DNA of 5,667 nt from DATJQA01 sp038057515 (GTDB lineage: Bacteria; Patescibacteriota; Minisyncoccia; UBA6257; 2-01-FULL-56-20). Of the stretch, positions 1 to 5,565 are shown in pieces. The notes under the pieces are model-generated. The model was given only the letters and a program-made list of their open reading frames with translations, was not told the origin of the DNA and searched no databases. Each line of letters opens with the position of its first letter. The first letter of the stretch is position 1. The DNA is taken from NCBI GenBank assembly GCA_038057515.1, contig JBBUDB010000006.1, positions 1 to 5,667 on the forward strand. The letters are read 5' to 3'. A program made the translations under genes and the position numbers.

Positions 1-350
1 TCTCCGGGCCGATCGACGCCGTATTCGAGAACGAGGATCTCCGGATAGTCCGTCGCCTTTACAATGAGGAGCCAAAGCGCCGCCACGATCACCCTGGGCC
101 AGAAGAAGAGCCCGCGAATTTCCTGCCAGTCGCCAAGAACCGCGAGAGGCAGTCCCAATTCATTATTAAAATTACCAGGCGAAACGCGCACCGAACGTTC
201 GTTCGCGAGAACGGTCGCGATGGCGAGCTTCGTTGAGGTTTTCCCCACGCTCCCCGTCACCCCCACAATGCCCGGCCGATAACGCCAGATCGTCGCGTGC
301 GCGAGCGTTTTCAAAACAAATTGGAGCGCATTTATAAAATACTTTTTCAT
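1..350 (-). CDS. murF: MurF-like Mur ligase, N-terminal part (runs off the window)
   Basis: This is the first 116 codons of an ATP-dependent Mur ligase; the 3' part lies outside the window. The family adds amino acids to UDP-MurNAc in the cytoplasm, and MurF adds D-Ala-D-Ala. The ATP-binding loop VTGSVGKTST is at residues 31-40. The MurF-type block SPGNFNNELGLP is at 57-68, and LVLEYGVDRPG is at 106-116, where Glu109 sits at the position expected for the Mg-binding glutamate of the central domain. Classical MurF and MurE carry roughly 80-110 residues of UDP-MurNAc-binding domain before the P-loop. Here only about 30 residues precede it, so domain 1 is absent, and a hydrophobic segment (about 80-97) follows the first block. 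The start is the ATG at 348-350, the only one that fits; it has no Shine-Dalgarno sequence. The dcw context supports a wall role. Choosing MurF over a generic Mur ligase is inference from the NFNNE motif; no murE was seen between ftsI and this gene. Confidence 0.88.
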   Translation of the reverse strand, partial: MKKYFINALQFVLKTLAHATIWRYRPGIVGVTGSVGKTSTKLAIATVLANERSVRVSPGNFNNELGLPLAVLGDWQEIRGLFFWPRVIVAALWLLIVKATDYPEILVLEYGVDRPG

Positions 351-467
351 CCCGTTAAAAGCAGATCGCGATCAATGCGATTCCGTAAAATTATTTTGTG
401 ACAACGACTATACATTGGGTAAATTATTTTTATGTTATTGAGTAAGGCGATCGCGGCTTCTAACGGG
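351..467. repeat. 117-base inverted-repeat structure between ftsI and murF
   Basis: The only sizeable gap inside the dcw genes (351-474) is almost filled by an imperfect inverted repeat. The outer arms, 351-362 (CCCGTTAAAAGC) and 456-467 (GCTTCTAACGGG), match at 11 of 12 positions. The pairing continues between 367-373 (CGCGATC) and 449-455 (GATCGCG) after a 4-base bulge. Two self-palindromes sit in the arms: GATCGCGATC at 364-373 and GCGATCGC at 448-455. The enclosed 75 bases are AT-rich and hold no gene. A -10-like TATAGT lies on the minus strand at 407-412, but no convincing -35 goes with it. In the minus-strand transcript the promoter-distal arm ends directly against the murF ATG. The element could be a translation-control hairpin, a small terminal-inverted-repeat element (no clear target duplication seen), or both. 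The pairing is seen directly; the function is not known. Confidence 0.6.
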
Positions 468-474
468 ATAAATG

Positions 475-2121
475 TCAGTTGTTTATCCGGTCGGGCGGGA
501 TGTTGTAGTAGTTCAGCATGAATTCGGAAAGCGCGCGAAAGGCCGGCACGACAGTGAGCCCCGCGACCGGCGCGCCCTCCGGCTCGACGAGCTTCACGAG
601 AATGGCGAAACGCGGCGCGCCCGTCGGACCAAAACCGACGTAGGTGTTTATAACTTTATCCGTATAGCCGCCGTTTTTGAAATCTGGAATATAGGCCGTG
701 CCCGTTTTCCCCGCGAGCGTGTAGCCCGCCACTTTCGCGATTTCGGCCTTATCGACAGCCGAAACCATCATCCGCGTAACTGCGGCGGCTGTTTCTGGAC
801 GAATGACGTCGTGCAATTCCTGCGGCTCTAGACGGGCATTCACATAAGGACGCATGAGCTTGCCGCCATTCGCGATGGTCGAAACGGCGTTCAAAAGCCC
901 CAGGGGCGTCACGGCCACCCCCTGTCCGAAAGAGGCCGTCGCCCACGCTATTTGCGGCGCCTTGGGCGTGAGTTGGCGGAGATCGCCTCTCACCTCGCCG
1001 GGGAGATCGATACCCGTCTTCTCGTTAAAACCAAAACGCTCAAGATACTGCCGGAACGTCGCGTTCCCCGTCATCGTTTCCGCGAACGCCGCGCCAGTGT
1101 TCAACGATTTCTCGATAACGTTCGTCATCGTCATTAAGCCGTACGCCCGAAGGTCCCAGTTACGGATCGTTCGGCCGTTCAAGGCGAGACTGCCGGTGTC
1201 ATTGTAGGTGGTTTCCGGCGTGATCTTGCCGGCATCGATACCCGCCGCCATGGTGAGCACCTTAAAGACGGAGCCGGGCTCGTAGAGGTCTTGCACCGCC
1301 GGGTTCACGAAATTTCTTATTTCGGAAACGCTGTACGTATTCGGATCAAAATTAGGAAAACTGCCCATGGCGAGCACCCTGCCGGTCATGGGGTCCTCGA
1401 CGATCACTGTTCCGCCTTTCGCCTTATGTTCGTCGATGACACTCTTTAATACGCGTTCCGCTTCTATCTGGATGGTGGGATCGATGGTGAGAGTAAGGTT
1501 CTCCCCTGCTTCTGTGCTCGCAAACTCATTTCCCTTTCCGGGCATGATCCTACTGGCAAGCGTTTTGTCATAGAATTTCTCAAGGCCATAGTGACCAACC
1601 TCCGAGATATGTTTATCGCTCGGCCCGACGTATCCCAAAAGCTGGCTCGCGAGGGGGCCAAAGGGGTAGAAGCGCTCGGGGACATCGTCCACGTAGATAC
1701 CCTTGATGCCCGCCTCCGCCACCAGTTTGGCGGTCTCGGCATCGGCTCGACGGCGCAAAAGCTCGTAGGTGTCGCCCGGCTTCCTAAAAAGCCTCTCGAT
1801 GCTGGCCACGGGCTCGTCCAGGATCTCCGCCAAGCGGTTAGCAGTCTCAAGGGGATCCTCGATCTTAGTTGGTACCGCATATATCTGTGTCATCAATTTC
1901 TCGGTCGCAACGGGCAAGGGGTTCCCGTTCTTGTCGGAAAAATAGATGGTCCCGCGATGCACCTCCAGAGCGCCGGTTGCCTGAACATCGGCTTTGGCCG
2001 CATAGACCACGCCGTTCTCTATCTGGAGATTATAAAGACGAAAAAGCAGGGCGCCGTAGACAATGACAAACCCTGCGGCCAAAATGACGACACGATATGT
2101 TAGTGGGAAGCGAGCAGCCAT
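475..2121 (-). CDS. ftsI: FtsI / class B penicillin-binding protein (septal transpeptidase)
   Basis: A 548-residue class B PBP that cross-links peptidoglycan at the division septum, anchored in the membrane with its catalytic domain outside. A short basic N-terminus is followed by one membrane segment at about residues 9-29. The dimerisation (pedestal) domain begins with the RGTI motif at 56-59. The transpeptidase domain has all three active-site motifs: SVFK at 284-287 (Ser284 nucleophile), SLN at 339-341 and KTGT at 472-475. The length is typical for FtsI, and no PASTA domains are present. The C-terminus is intact and ends in TGA. The ATG at 2119-2121 lies inside the end of ftsL (22-base overlap), which suggests translational coupling; no Shine-Dalgarno sequence precedes it. 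Its position after mraZ-rsmH-ftsL favours FtsI over an elongation PBP2 or a sporulation PBP. Confidence 0.96.
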   Translation of the reverse strand: MAARFPLTYRVVILAAGFVIVYGALLFRLYNLQIENGVVYAAKADVQATGALEVHRGTIYFSDKNGNPLPVATEKLMTQIYAVPTKIEDPLETANRLAEILDEPVASIERLFRKPGDTYELLRRRADAETAKLVAEAGIKGIYVDDVPERFYPFGPLASQLLGYVGPSDKHISEVGHYGLEKFYDKTLASRIMPGKGNEFASTEAGENLTLTIDPTIQIEAERVLKSVIDEHKAKGGTVIVEDPMTGRVLAMGSFPNFDPNTYSVSEIRNFVNPAVQDLYEPGSVFKVLTMAAGIDAGKITPETTYNDTGSLALNGRTIRNWDLRAYGLMTMTNVIEKSLNTGAAFAETMTGNATFRQYLERFGFNEKTGIDLPGEVRGDLRQLTPKAPQIAWATASFGQGVAVTPLGLLNAVSTIANGGKLMRPYVNARLEPQELHDVIRPETAAAVTRMMVSAVDKAEIAKVAGYTLAGKTGTAYIPDFKNGGYTDKVINTYVGFGPTGAPRFAILVKLVEPEGAPVAGLTVVPAFRALSEFMLNYYNIPPDRINN

Positions 2122-2414
2122 GATTGGTCGACGGGTAGATACTCCGGATCTTTTTCTTTCACCAAGCCGCGCTTCCCGGCAAGCGCCTCGAGCTCGGCGC
2201 TCCCCGTCGCGGCAAATAATTTATCCCGAAGTTCAGTGGTTTCCGCTTCGATCGCTCGCAAACGATCATTGAGGCCGGCGGCGGCGTGGGTCGCGTTAAC
2301 AAGGCGGTTATAAAAAACAACAAGCACGAAAGCGCAAACGAGCGCGACGGCAAAAAGCGTCGGAATGATCATCCCGAGGATTCGGTCGTGATGTTGGACT
2401 TTAATGATGGTCAT
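2100..2414 (-). CDS. ftsL: FtsL-like cell division protein
   Basis: A 104-residue bitopic membrane protein. It has a short polar N-terminus, one strongly hydrophobic segment at about residues 13-35, then a helical, charged and leucine-rich stretch (about 47-80) that looks like a coiled coil, and a short tail. This is the architecture of FtsL/DivIC-type proteins, which form the FtsQLB scaffold and activate FtsI/FtsW at the septum. FtsL sequences diverge strongly, so the call rests mainly on size, topology and the diagnostic position between rsmH and ftsI. The start codon overlaps the rsmH stop as ATGA (2411-2414) and the 3' end overlaps ftsI by 22 bases, so the three genes are probably translated in a coupled way. 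No Shine-Dalgarno sequence is seen in the upstream 20 bases. Confidence 0.82.
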   Translation of the reverse strand: MTIIKVQHHDRILGMIIPTLFAVALVCAFVLVVFYNRLVNATHAAAGLNDRLRAIEAETTELRDKLFAATGSAELEALAGKRGLVKEKDPEYLPVDQSWLLASH

Positions 2415-3367
2415 GAGTGTTTGCGTCCATACGAACTTTTTTTGCCATGCGGTTCGTTTTTCTCCGGCGCCTCTTTTACCGCGCCCGGCACGAGCACCCT
2501 GGCCGCTCGAAGTTTTGCCGAGCGGCTTCGAGGATTGTCTCGCATCTCGCCCCGCGAGGCCTCGAGCGGTTTTTTGGTATAAAGCTCGAGCGTCCCGGCC
2601 CGCCCGCCGTCGCGAAATGCTTCTTTGATAATCCGATCTTCAAGAGAGTGAAAGCTCAAAACGACTATTCGACCGCCGGGGGCAACCACCTGGGAAATAT
2701 TTTTCATCGCCTGCGCGACATTTTTGAGCTCATCATTTGCCCAAATGCGAAGCGCCTGGAAGGTGCGCGTCGCCGGATCAATGCGGCCGCGCTCGTAACC
2801 GTGCGGGAGCGAGCGCCGCACGAGGTCTCGAAGCTCGCCGCTCGTCGCTATCTTCCGCCGCTGGCCTGATATCTTTATCCCCTTCGCCACTCGTCGGGCA
2901 TAACGCTCGCCGCCGTATTCACTAATAATTTTCTCAAGATCGCGCTCGTTAACGTGCTGAAGAAGTTCGCGCACGGGCCGGGCCGCCGGGTCATAGGTCA
3001 TGAGAAGCGGCTCGTCGCGCAAAAAACTGAAGCCGCGGCCCGACTCCTCAAGTTGTTCGGAAGAAAATCCGAGATCGAGGAGCAGTCCATCCGCTTTCGG
3101 CAGATGATGCTCGGCAAGAATAGCCGGTAGGTCGGCGTAGTTGCCCTGAACGGCGAGAATATTTTCTTCGCCCTTGTGGCGCTCGGCGAAGCGCGTTGTC
3201 ATGCTTGGGTCAAGATCAACGCCGAGAAATTTTCCTCCGGGAGATATTCGCGCCAGAATCTCTTCGGCATGACCACCGCCATCAAGCGTCCCGTCAATGA
3301 TGAACTCCCCCGGTCGCGGATCCAGATGCTTGAGCGTCTCTTTAAGGAAAACTGATTGGTGCTTCAT
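2411..3367 (-). CDS. rsmH: RsmH (MraW), 16S rRNA m4C1402 N4-methyltransferase
   Basis: A 318-residue S-adenosylmethionine-dependent enzyme that methylates N4 of C1402 in the decoding centre of 16S rRNA. Visible family features are the N-terminal HQSVFLKETL (3-12) and the SAM loop IDGTLDGGGHAEEIL (24-38). They continue with the acidic VDLDP (50-54), LLLDLGFSSEQLEESGRGFSF (95-115), FQALRIWANDEL (203-214), VVLSFHSLEDRIIK (235-248) and the C-terminal NPRSRSAKLRAAR (278-290). About 28 lysine-rich residues follow this last motif as a basic tail. Length is normal for the family. The start gives the expected N-terminus and lies 27 bases after mraZ with no recognisable ribosome-binding site. The stop overlaps the ftsL start. 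One oddity is Asp29 where many relatives have glycine in the SAM loop. Confidence 0.97.
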   Translation of the reverse strand: MKHQSVFLKETLKHLDPRPGEFIIDGTLDGGGHAEEILARISPGGKFLGVDLDPSMTTRFAERHKGEENILAVQGNYADLPAILAEHHLPKADGLLLDLGFSSEQLEESGRGFSFLRDEPLLMTYDPAARPVRELLQHVNERDLEKIISEYGGERYARRVAKGIKISGQRRKIATSGELRDLVRRSLPHGYERGRIDPATRTFQALRIWANDELKNVAQAMKNISQVVAPGGRIVVLSFHSLEDRIIKEAFRDGGRAGTLELYTKKPLEASRGEMRDNPRSRSAKLRAARVLVPGAVKEAPEKNEPHGKKSSYGRKHS

Positions 3368-3394
3368 GGATATCTGGAATAGTAGGGGTTAAGT

Positions 3395-3826
3395 TCAAAT
3401 GCCAAGTTCGCCGAGACGTTCTGCGATCTCTTCTGAAGCGCTTTCTGTTTTCTGTTTGTAGCGCTCCCAAGTGGCGACATCCCACACTTCGATCCGGTTA
3501 TAAAGTCCCGCCACCACCGTCTCTTTGGCGAGGCCAGCATACTTGCGGAGATAATCGGGAATCAAGATGCGTCCCTGCGCATCCAGTTCCACGTCCGACG
3601 CCCCGGCCAGCATGAGCCGCGTGAACGCCCGCGAGTTCGCTTGCGCGAGCGGCAGGGCCACGATCTTTTCCGCCAGTTTCTCCCACTCTTTTTTCGGAAA
3701 CACAAAGAGACAGCTATCCAGCCCGCGCGTAATGATCGCGCCGGTTAGAAGTTCGTCGCGGAACTTCGCCGGAATGGCCATCCGGCCCTTGATGTCCAAA
3801 TTGTGCTTGTATTCTCCTAAAAACAT
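3395..3826 (-). CDS. mraZ: MraZ, transcriptional regulator of the dcw cluster
   Basis: A 143-residue MraZ, the DNA-binding regulator that heads the division and cell-wall cluster in most bacteria and controls its own promoter. Two SpoVT/AbrB-like half-domains are visible, each with a DxxGR signature: LDIKGRMAIPAKFR at residues 10-23 and LDAQGRILIPDYLR at 81-94. The length fits the family. The reading frame stays open a further 20 codons upstream, but MFLGEY is the canonical MraZ N-terminus, and the upstream extension would be encoded by the operator, so the ATG at 3824-3826 is chosen. No Shine-Dalgarno sequence precedes it; a small perfect hairpin (CTCGT/ACGAG, 3834-3846) sits 7 bases before the start. 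The probable promoter and MraZ boxes lie directly upstream. Confidence 0.97.
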   Translation of the reverse strand: MFLGEYKHNLDIKGRMAIPAKFRDELLTGAIITRGLDSCLFVFPKKEWEKLAEKIVALPLAQANSRAFTRLMLAGASDVELDAQGRILIPDYLRKYAGLAKETVVAGLYNRIEVWDVATWERYKQKTESASEEIAERLGELGI

Positions 3827-3852
3827 GTGATTGCTCGTTTTACGAGTTATCC

Positions 3853-3917
3853 CCAGAAGTGGTGGGTTATCCCCACATTCATCCACAACTCACCACTTGG
3901 CTTTAATAATAGCCCAC
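3853..3917 (-). promoter_or_regulatory. Probable MraZ operator: helically phased GTGG boxes
   Basis: Read on the minus strand, GTGG occurs at 3893-3896, 3883-3886 and 3873-3876, exactly 10 bases apart, with a further GTGG at 3914-3917 (21 bases away) and a related CTGG at 3853-3856 (20 bases away). All five therefore sit about whole helical turns apart. Tandem short G-rich boxes with about 10-base periodicity just upstream of mraZ are the known operator type for MraZ. The boxes span the -10/-35 spacer and the expected start of transcription, which fits autorepression. The same segment also contains inverted repeats: AAGTGGTG at 3857-3864 with CACCACTT at 3891-3898, and GTGGG/CCCAC at 3862-3876. 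Confidence 0.75.
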
Positions 3918-3933
3918 TTCCCTATTTCGTCAA
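3906..3933 (-). promoter_or_regulatory. Sigma70-type promoter of mraZ and the dcw genes
   Basis: On the minus strand a -35 hexamer TTGACG (3928-3933) and a -10 hexamer TATTAT (3906-3911) are separated by 16 bases, each matching 5 of 6 consensus positions. Transcription would start near 3899, giving a leader of about 73 bases before the mraZ ATG that runs through the GTGG boxes. A T-rich stretch lies just upstream of the -35. This is the only convincing promoter seen ahead of the mraZ-rsmH-ftsL-ftsI-murF series. Confidence 0.72.
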
Positions 3934-3959
3934 AAACGAACCCGATAGTATTATCCGGG
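3931..3959 (-). terminator. Second, weaker terminator-like hairpin
   Basis: On the minus strand CCCG-g-ATA (3959-3953) can pair with TATCGGG (3947-3941) around a 4-base loop, with one bulged G. The run TTCGTTTTTG follows. It overlaps the -35 of the mraZ promoter, so it could act as a backstop separating the upstream yvcK transcript from the dcw promoter. The short stem, bulge and interrupted T-run make it weaker than the hairpin at 3981-4009. Confidence 0.4.
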
Positions 3960-3969
3960 CCTTGATTTA

Positions 3970-4021
3970 TCTAGCTAAAACGAAAAAAGCCGGTGCAGAT
4001 ATGCACAGGAGAGTAGCTAGA
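3970..4021. repeat. 8-base perfect inverted repeat around the terminator
   Basis: TCTAGCTA at 3970-3977 is matched by its reverse complement TAGCTAGA at 4014-4021, so the two copies bracket the terminator hairpin at 3981-4009. Together they could extend the stem into a larger structure or mark the edge of a former insertion beside the reverse-transcriptase remnant. The repeat is seen directly. It contains TAGCTA, itself palindromic, so chance is possible. Confidence 0.4.
3981..4009 (-). terminator. Rho-independent terminator after the reverse-transcriptase remnant
   Basis: On the minus strand GTGCA (4006-4002), a 4-base loop and TGCAC (3997-3993) form a perfect 5-base stem, extended by CC/GG across one mismatch. 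CTTTTTTCGTTTTAG follows directly. It lies 24 bases beyond the remnant's stop codon and would end the tRNA-Val/GIY-YIG/yvcK transcript before the mraZ promoter. Confidence 0.62.
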
Positions 4022-4032
4022 GAGCTAGTCGA

Positions 4033-4341
4033 TTAGAGAATAGATGGGCCAGCATCCGTCGCCAGCAGATATACCCGCTCCGCCTCCCTGCGCACCTTCG
4101 CCGCGTTCCCGTGTACCAGAAGCCCGAGGTAGGAGTTGAACACGCTCTCCGCAGGATGCCCCGCCAGGCGTTTCAGCATCCGGCGCTTCGTTGTCGTGCG
4201 AAGAACCCGGTGATCGGGAAAACAAACCCAGCCGAGAAAGTCCACACCGGAGGACCAGGTTCTGATGGATACTTTCTGCGGGTGGAGTGATAGTCGCAAC
4301 TCCTTTTGTAAGAACTCCCCGATTAGAACGCCTTCTGCCAA
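4033..4341 (-). pseudogene. C-terminal remnant of a retron/DGR-type reverse transcriptase
   Basis: An open frame of 102 codons (nominal TTG start at 4339-4341) resembles only the end of CPR-type reverse transcriptases. The recognisable blocks are LRLSLHPQKVSIRTWSSGVDFLGWV (about residues 16-40), HRVLRTTTKRRMLKRL (44-59) and SYLGLLVHGNAAKV (69-82). The LHP..K.I.....GvdFLG block lies just past the palm in RTs of this type. The fingers and palm, including the catalytic YxDD motif, are missing, so no polymerase activity is possible. The frame overlaps the end of yvcK by 19 bases, meaning the copy is truncated right at the yvcK stop; its own C-terminus looks natural and is followed by a terminator. 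No template/variable repeat pair or accessory gene is present. It is probably a decayed insertion. A translated small protein cannot be excluded because the surviving frame has no internal stops. Confidence 0.7.
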
Positions 4342-5309
4342 ACGATACCGAAAATAAGTTTTGCGAGCTTATTCGCATCGTGCCGAATGAGCGTTCTTTG
4401 CGCCGCGAGCGGGTCGCCCTTGGCCACTTTTGGCATTTTTTTGCTCACCAGGTCGGCGCCGATGATTTTCCGGCCCGAAAGCTCGCGGCCCAGTTCGACG
4501 AAGCGCTCCCCTTCGTGGGCGTAACGCTTGAGAGCCAGAGGCGAGGGCCGCTTCGTATTGTAAATGACGTAATCAAATTTTCCGCCCAGGTAGCTCTCCA
4601 TTGTTTCCGCATAATCGGTCACGGTGAAATTCGCCGTGTGTTCGGCCTTCGTCATGAGGTTGCAGGTATACGCCTTGATCGCCTTACTCCCCTGGATCGC
4701 TTCGGCAATACCCGTAACAAGTAAATTTGGTATCAAGCTTCCATAATAGTCGCCTGGCCCGATGGAAATAAGATCGGCGGCTTTGATGGCGGAGAGCGCC
4801 TTCGGGTTCGCTTTTGCTTTTGGTTCCAGGTAGATGCGACGCAGGTTTCCCGAAAGAGGCGCGTGGTGAATTTTATTCTGGCCATGCACGATTGTGCCGT
4901 TCCCCAGCTCCGCGACGAGCTCGACGCGGTTCAGGGTCGAGGGAATCACTCGGCCCTCAATTTGCAAGATTTCCCCGGCCATCTCGACTGCCTTGTCGAA
5001 ACTGCCGGTCATCTTCTCGAGCGCCGAGAGAAAAAGATTACCGAAACTGTGGCCCGCGAGGCCCCCTTCAACGAAACGGTAGTTCATAAGCTGGCGCAGG
5101 AACTGCGGCGATTTCGAAAGGGCCACGAGACACTGCCGCACATCCCCCGGCGGGAGGACGCCAAGCTCGTCGCGAAGCACGCCGGTCGAGCCGCCATCGT
5201 CGGCCATCGTGACGATGGCCGATAAGTCGAGCGGATAAAGCTTCAAGCCCGAAAGCACGGTGAACGTGCCCGTGCCTCCGCCGATGACGACAACCTTGGG
5301 ACGTTTCAT
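4323..5309 (-). CDS. yvcK: YvcK/CofD-like UDP-sugar-binding factor (gluconeogenesis factor)
   Basis: A 328-residue protein of the YvcK branch of the CofD-like family. B. subtilis YvcK binds UDP-sugars and is needed for growth and normal shape on gluconeogenic carbon sources, acting on wall synthesis; no catalytic reaction is assigned here. Family features are the Rossmann-like VVVIGGGTGTF (6-16), MADDGGSTGVLRDELGVLPPGD (35-56), HSFGNLF (87-93) and IGPGDYYGSLIPNLLV (183-198). Length is normal. The start gives the expected N-terminus and lies 5 bases after the GIY-YIG gene, without a Shine-Dalgarno sequence. The last residues after RHDANKLAKLI (about FGIVWQKAF) overlap the reverse-transcriptase remnant and may have been altered by that insertion. 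The usual neighbours rapZ and whiA are not seen in this window. Confidence 0.95.
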   Translation of the reverse strand: MKRPKVVVIGGGTGTFTVLSGLKLYPLDLSAIVTMADDGGSTGVLRDELGVLPPGDVRQCLVALSKSPQFLRQLMNYRFVEGGLAGHSFGNLFLSALEKMTGSFDKAVEMAGEILQIEGRVIPSTLNRVELVAELGNGTIVHGQNKIHHAPLSGNLRRIYLEPKAKANPKALSAIKAADLISIGPGDYYGSLIPNLLVTGIAEAIQGSKAIKAYTCNLMTKAEHTANFTVTDYAETMESYLGGKFDYVIYNTKRPSPLALKRYAHEGERFVELGRELSGRKIIGADLVSKKMPKVAKGDPLAAQRTLIRHDANKLAKLIFGIVWQKAF

Positions 5310-5314
5310 GGTAC

Positions 5315-5563
5315 TTATTCTACTAGATTCAGTTTCCTACTTAACCATTCTCGTCCCTGTCCGCCTTTTAACATTCTTTCCCGCCCGCGCGCCGATTTTA
5401 AGTCAGGAAGTATTTCGTGATAGAGCAAAACGAAAGGGCGCGTAAGTTTCGTGTACGTACTTTGTCCTCGGTTATGTTCTTCGATTCTACGCTCAAGATT
5501 ATTTGTACAACCAACGTAAAGACGCTGATTTTTCAAACTACGCAAAACGTACACGTAAAACAT
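5315..5563 (-). CDS. Small GIY-YIG domain protein (putative nuclease)
   Basis: An 82-residue stand-alone GIY-YIG domain of the short UvrC-like (UPF0213/YhbQ) type, frequent in Patescibacteria. Visible motifs are FYVYVLRS (2-9, with Tyr5 in the GIY strand), LYVGCTNN (15-22, with Tyr16 of the YIG strand), the LERRIEEHN helix (23-31, Arg26) and ARGRERMLKGG (58-68), where Glu62 is the expected metal-binding glutamate. The catalytic set therefore looks mostly intact, but the cellular substrate of this subfamily is not known. The frame stays open upstream, but that extension is the tRNA-Val gene read as protein, so the ATG at 5561-5563 is the start; it also gives the family's usual N-terminus. Only 2 bases separate it from the tRNA 3' end, and 5 bases separate its stop from yvcK. 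Confidence 0.92.
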   Translation of the reverse strand: MFYVYVLRSLKNQRLYVGCTNNLERRIEEHNRGQSTYTKLTRPFVLLYHEILPDLKSARGRERMLKGGQGREWLSRKLNLVE

Positions 5564-5565
5564 TG

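Noticed and set aside
448..455. GCGATCGC as a HIP1-type iterated palindrome
   Set aside because: A single copy in the inverted-repeat arm; nothing else suggests a cyanobacterial genome.
472..831. Plus-strand frames of 119 and 170 codons opposite ftsI (472-831 and 1591-2103)
   Set aside because: They are antisense shadows of a well-conserved gene with no recognisable protein motifs and no promoter seen.
2417..2869. Plus-strand frame of 150 codons opposite rsmH
   Set aside because: Antisense shadow in GC-rich coding sequence; arginine-rich composition and no domain signature.
3827..3886. A 20-codon N-terminal extension of mraZ (ATG-initiated)
   Set aside because: It would be encoded by the operator boxes, the MraZ family starts at MFLGEY, and the extension has no family similarity.
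3847..3887. A replication origin at the DnaA-box-like cluster
   Set aside because: Only three imperfect boxes, no AT-rich unwinding tract or dnaA/dnaN nearby, and the sites are explained by the MraZ operator.
3827..4350. A complete diversity-generating retroelement or retron
   Set aside because: Only the RT C-terminus is present. I saw no template/variable repeat pair, no accessory gene and no msr/msd-like RNA.
4025..4378. A 117-codon minus-strand frame across the yvcK end and the RT remnant
   Set aside because: It overlaps the RT-like frame in another register, shows no recognisable motif and crosses the yvcK 3' end.
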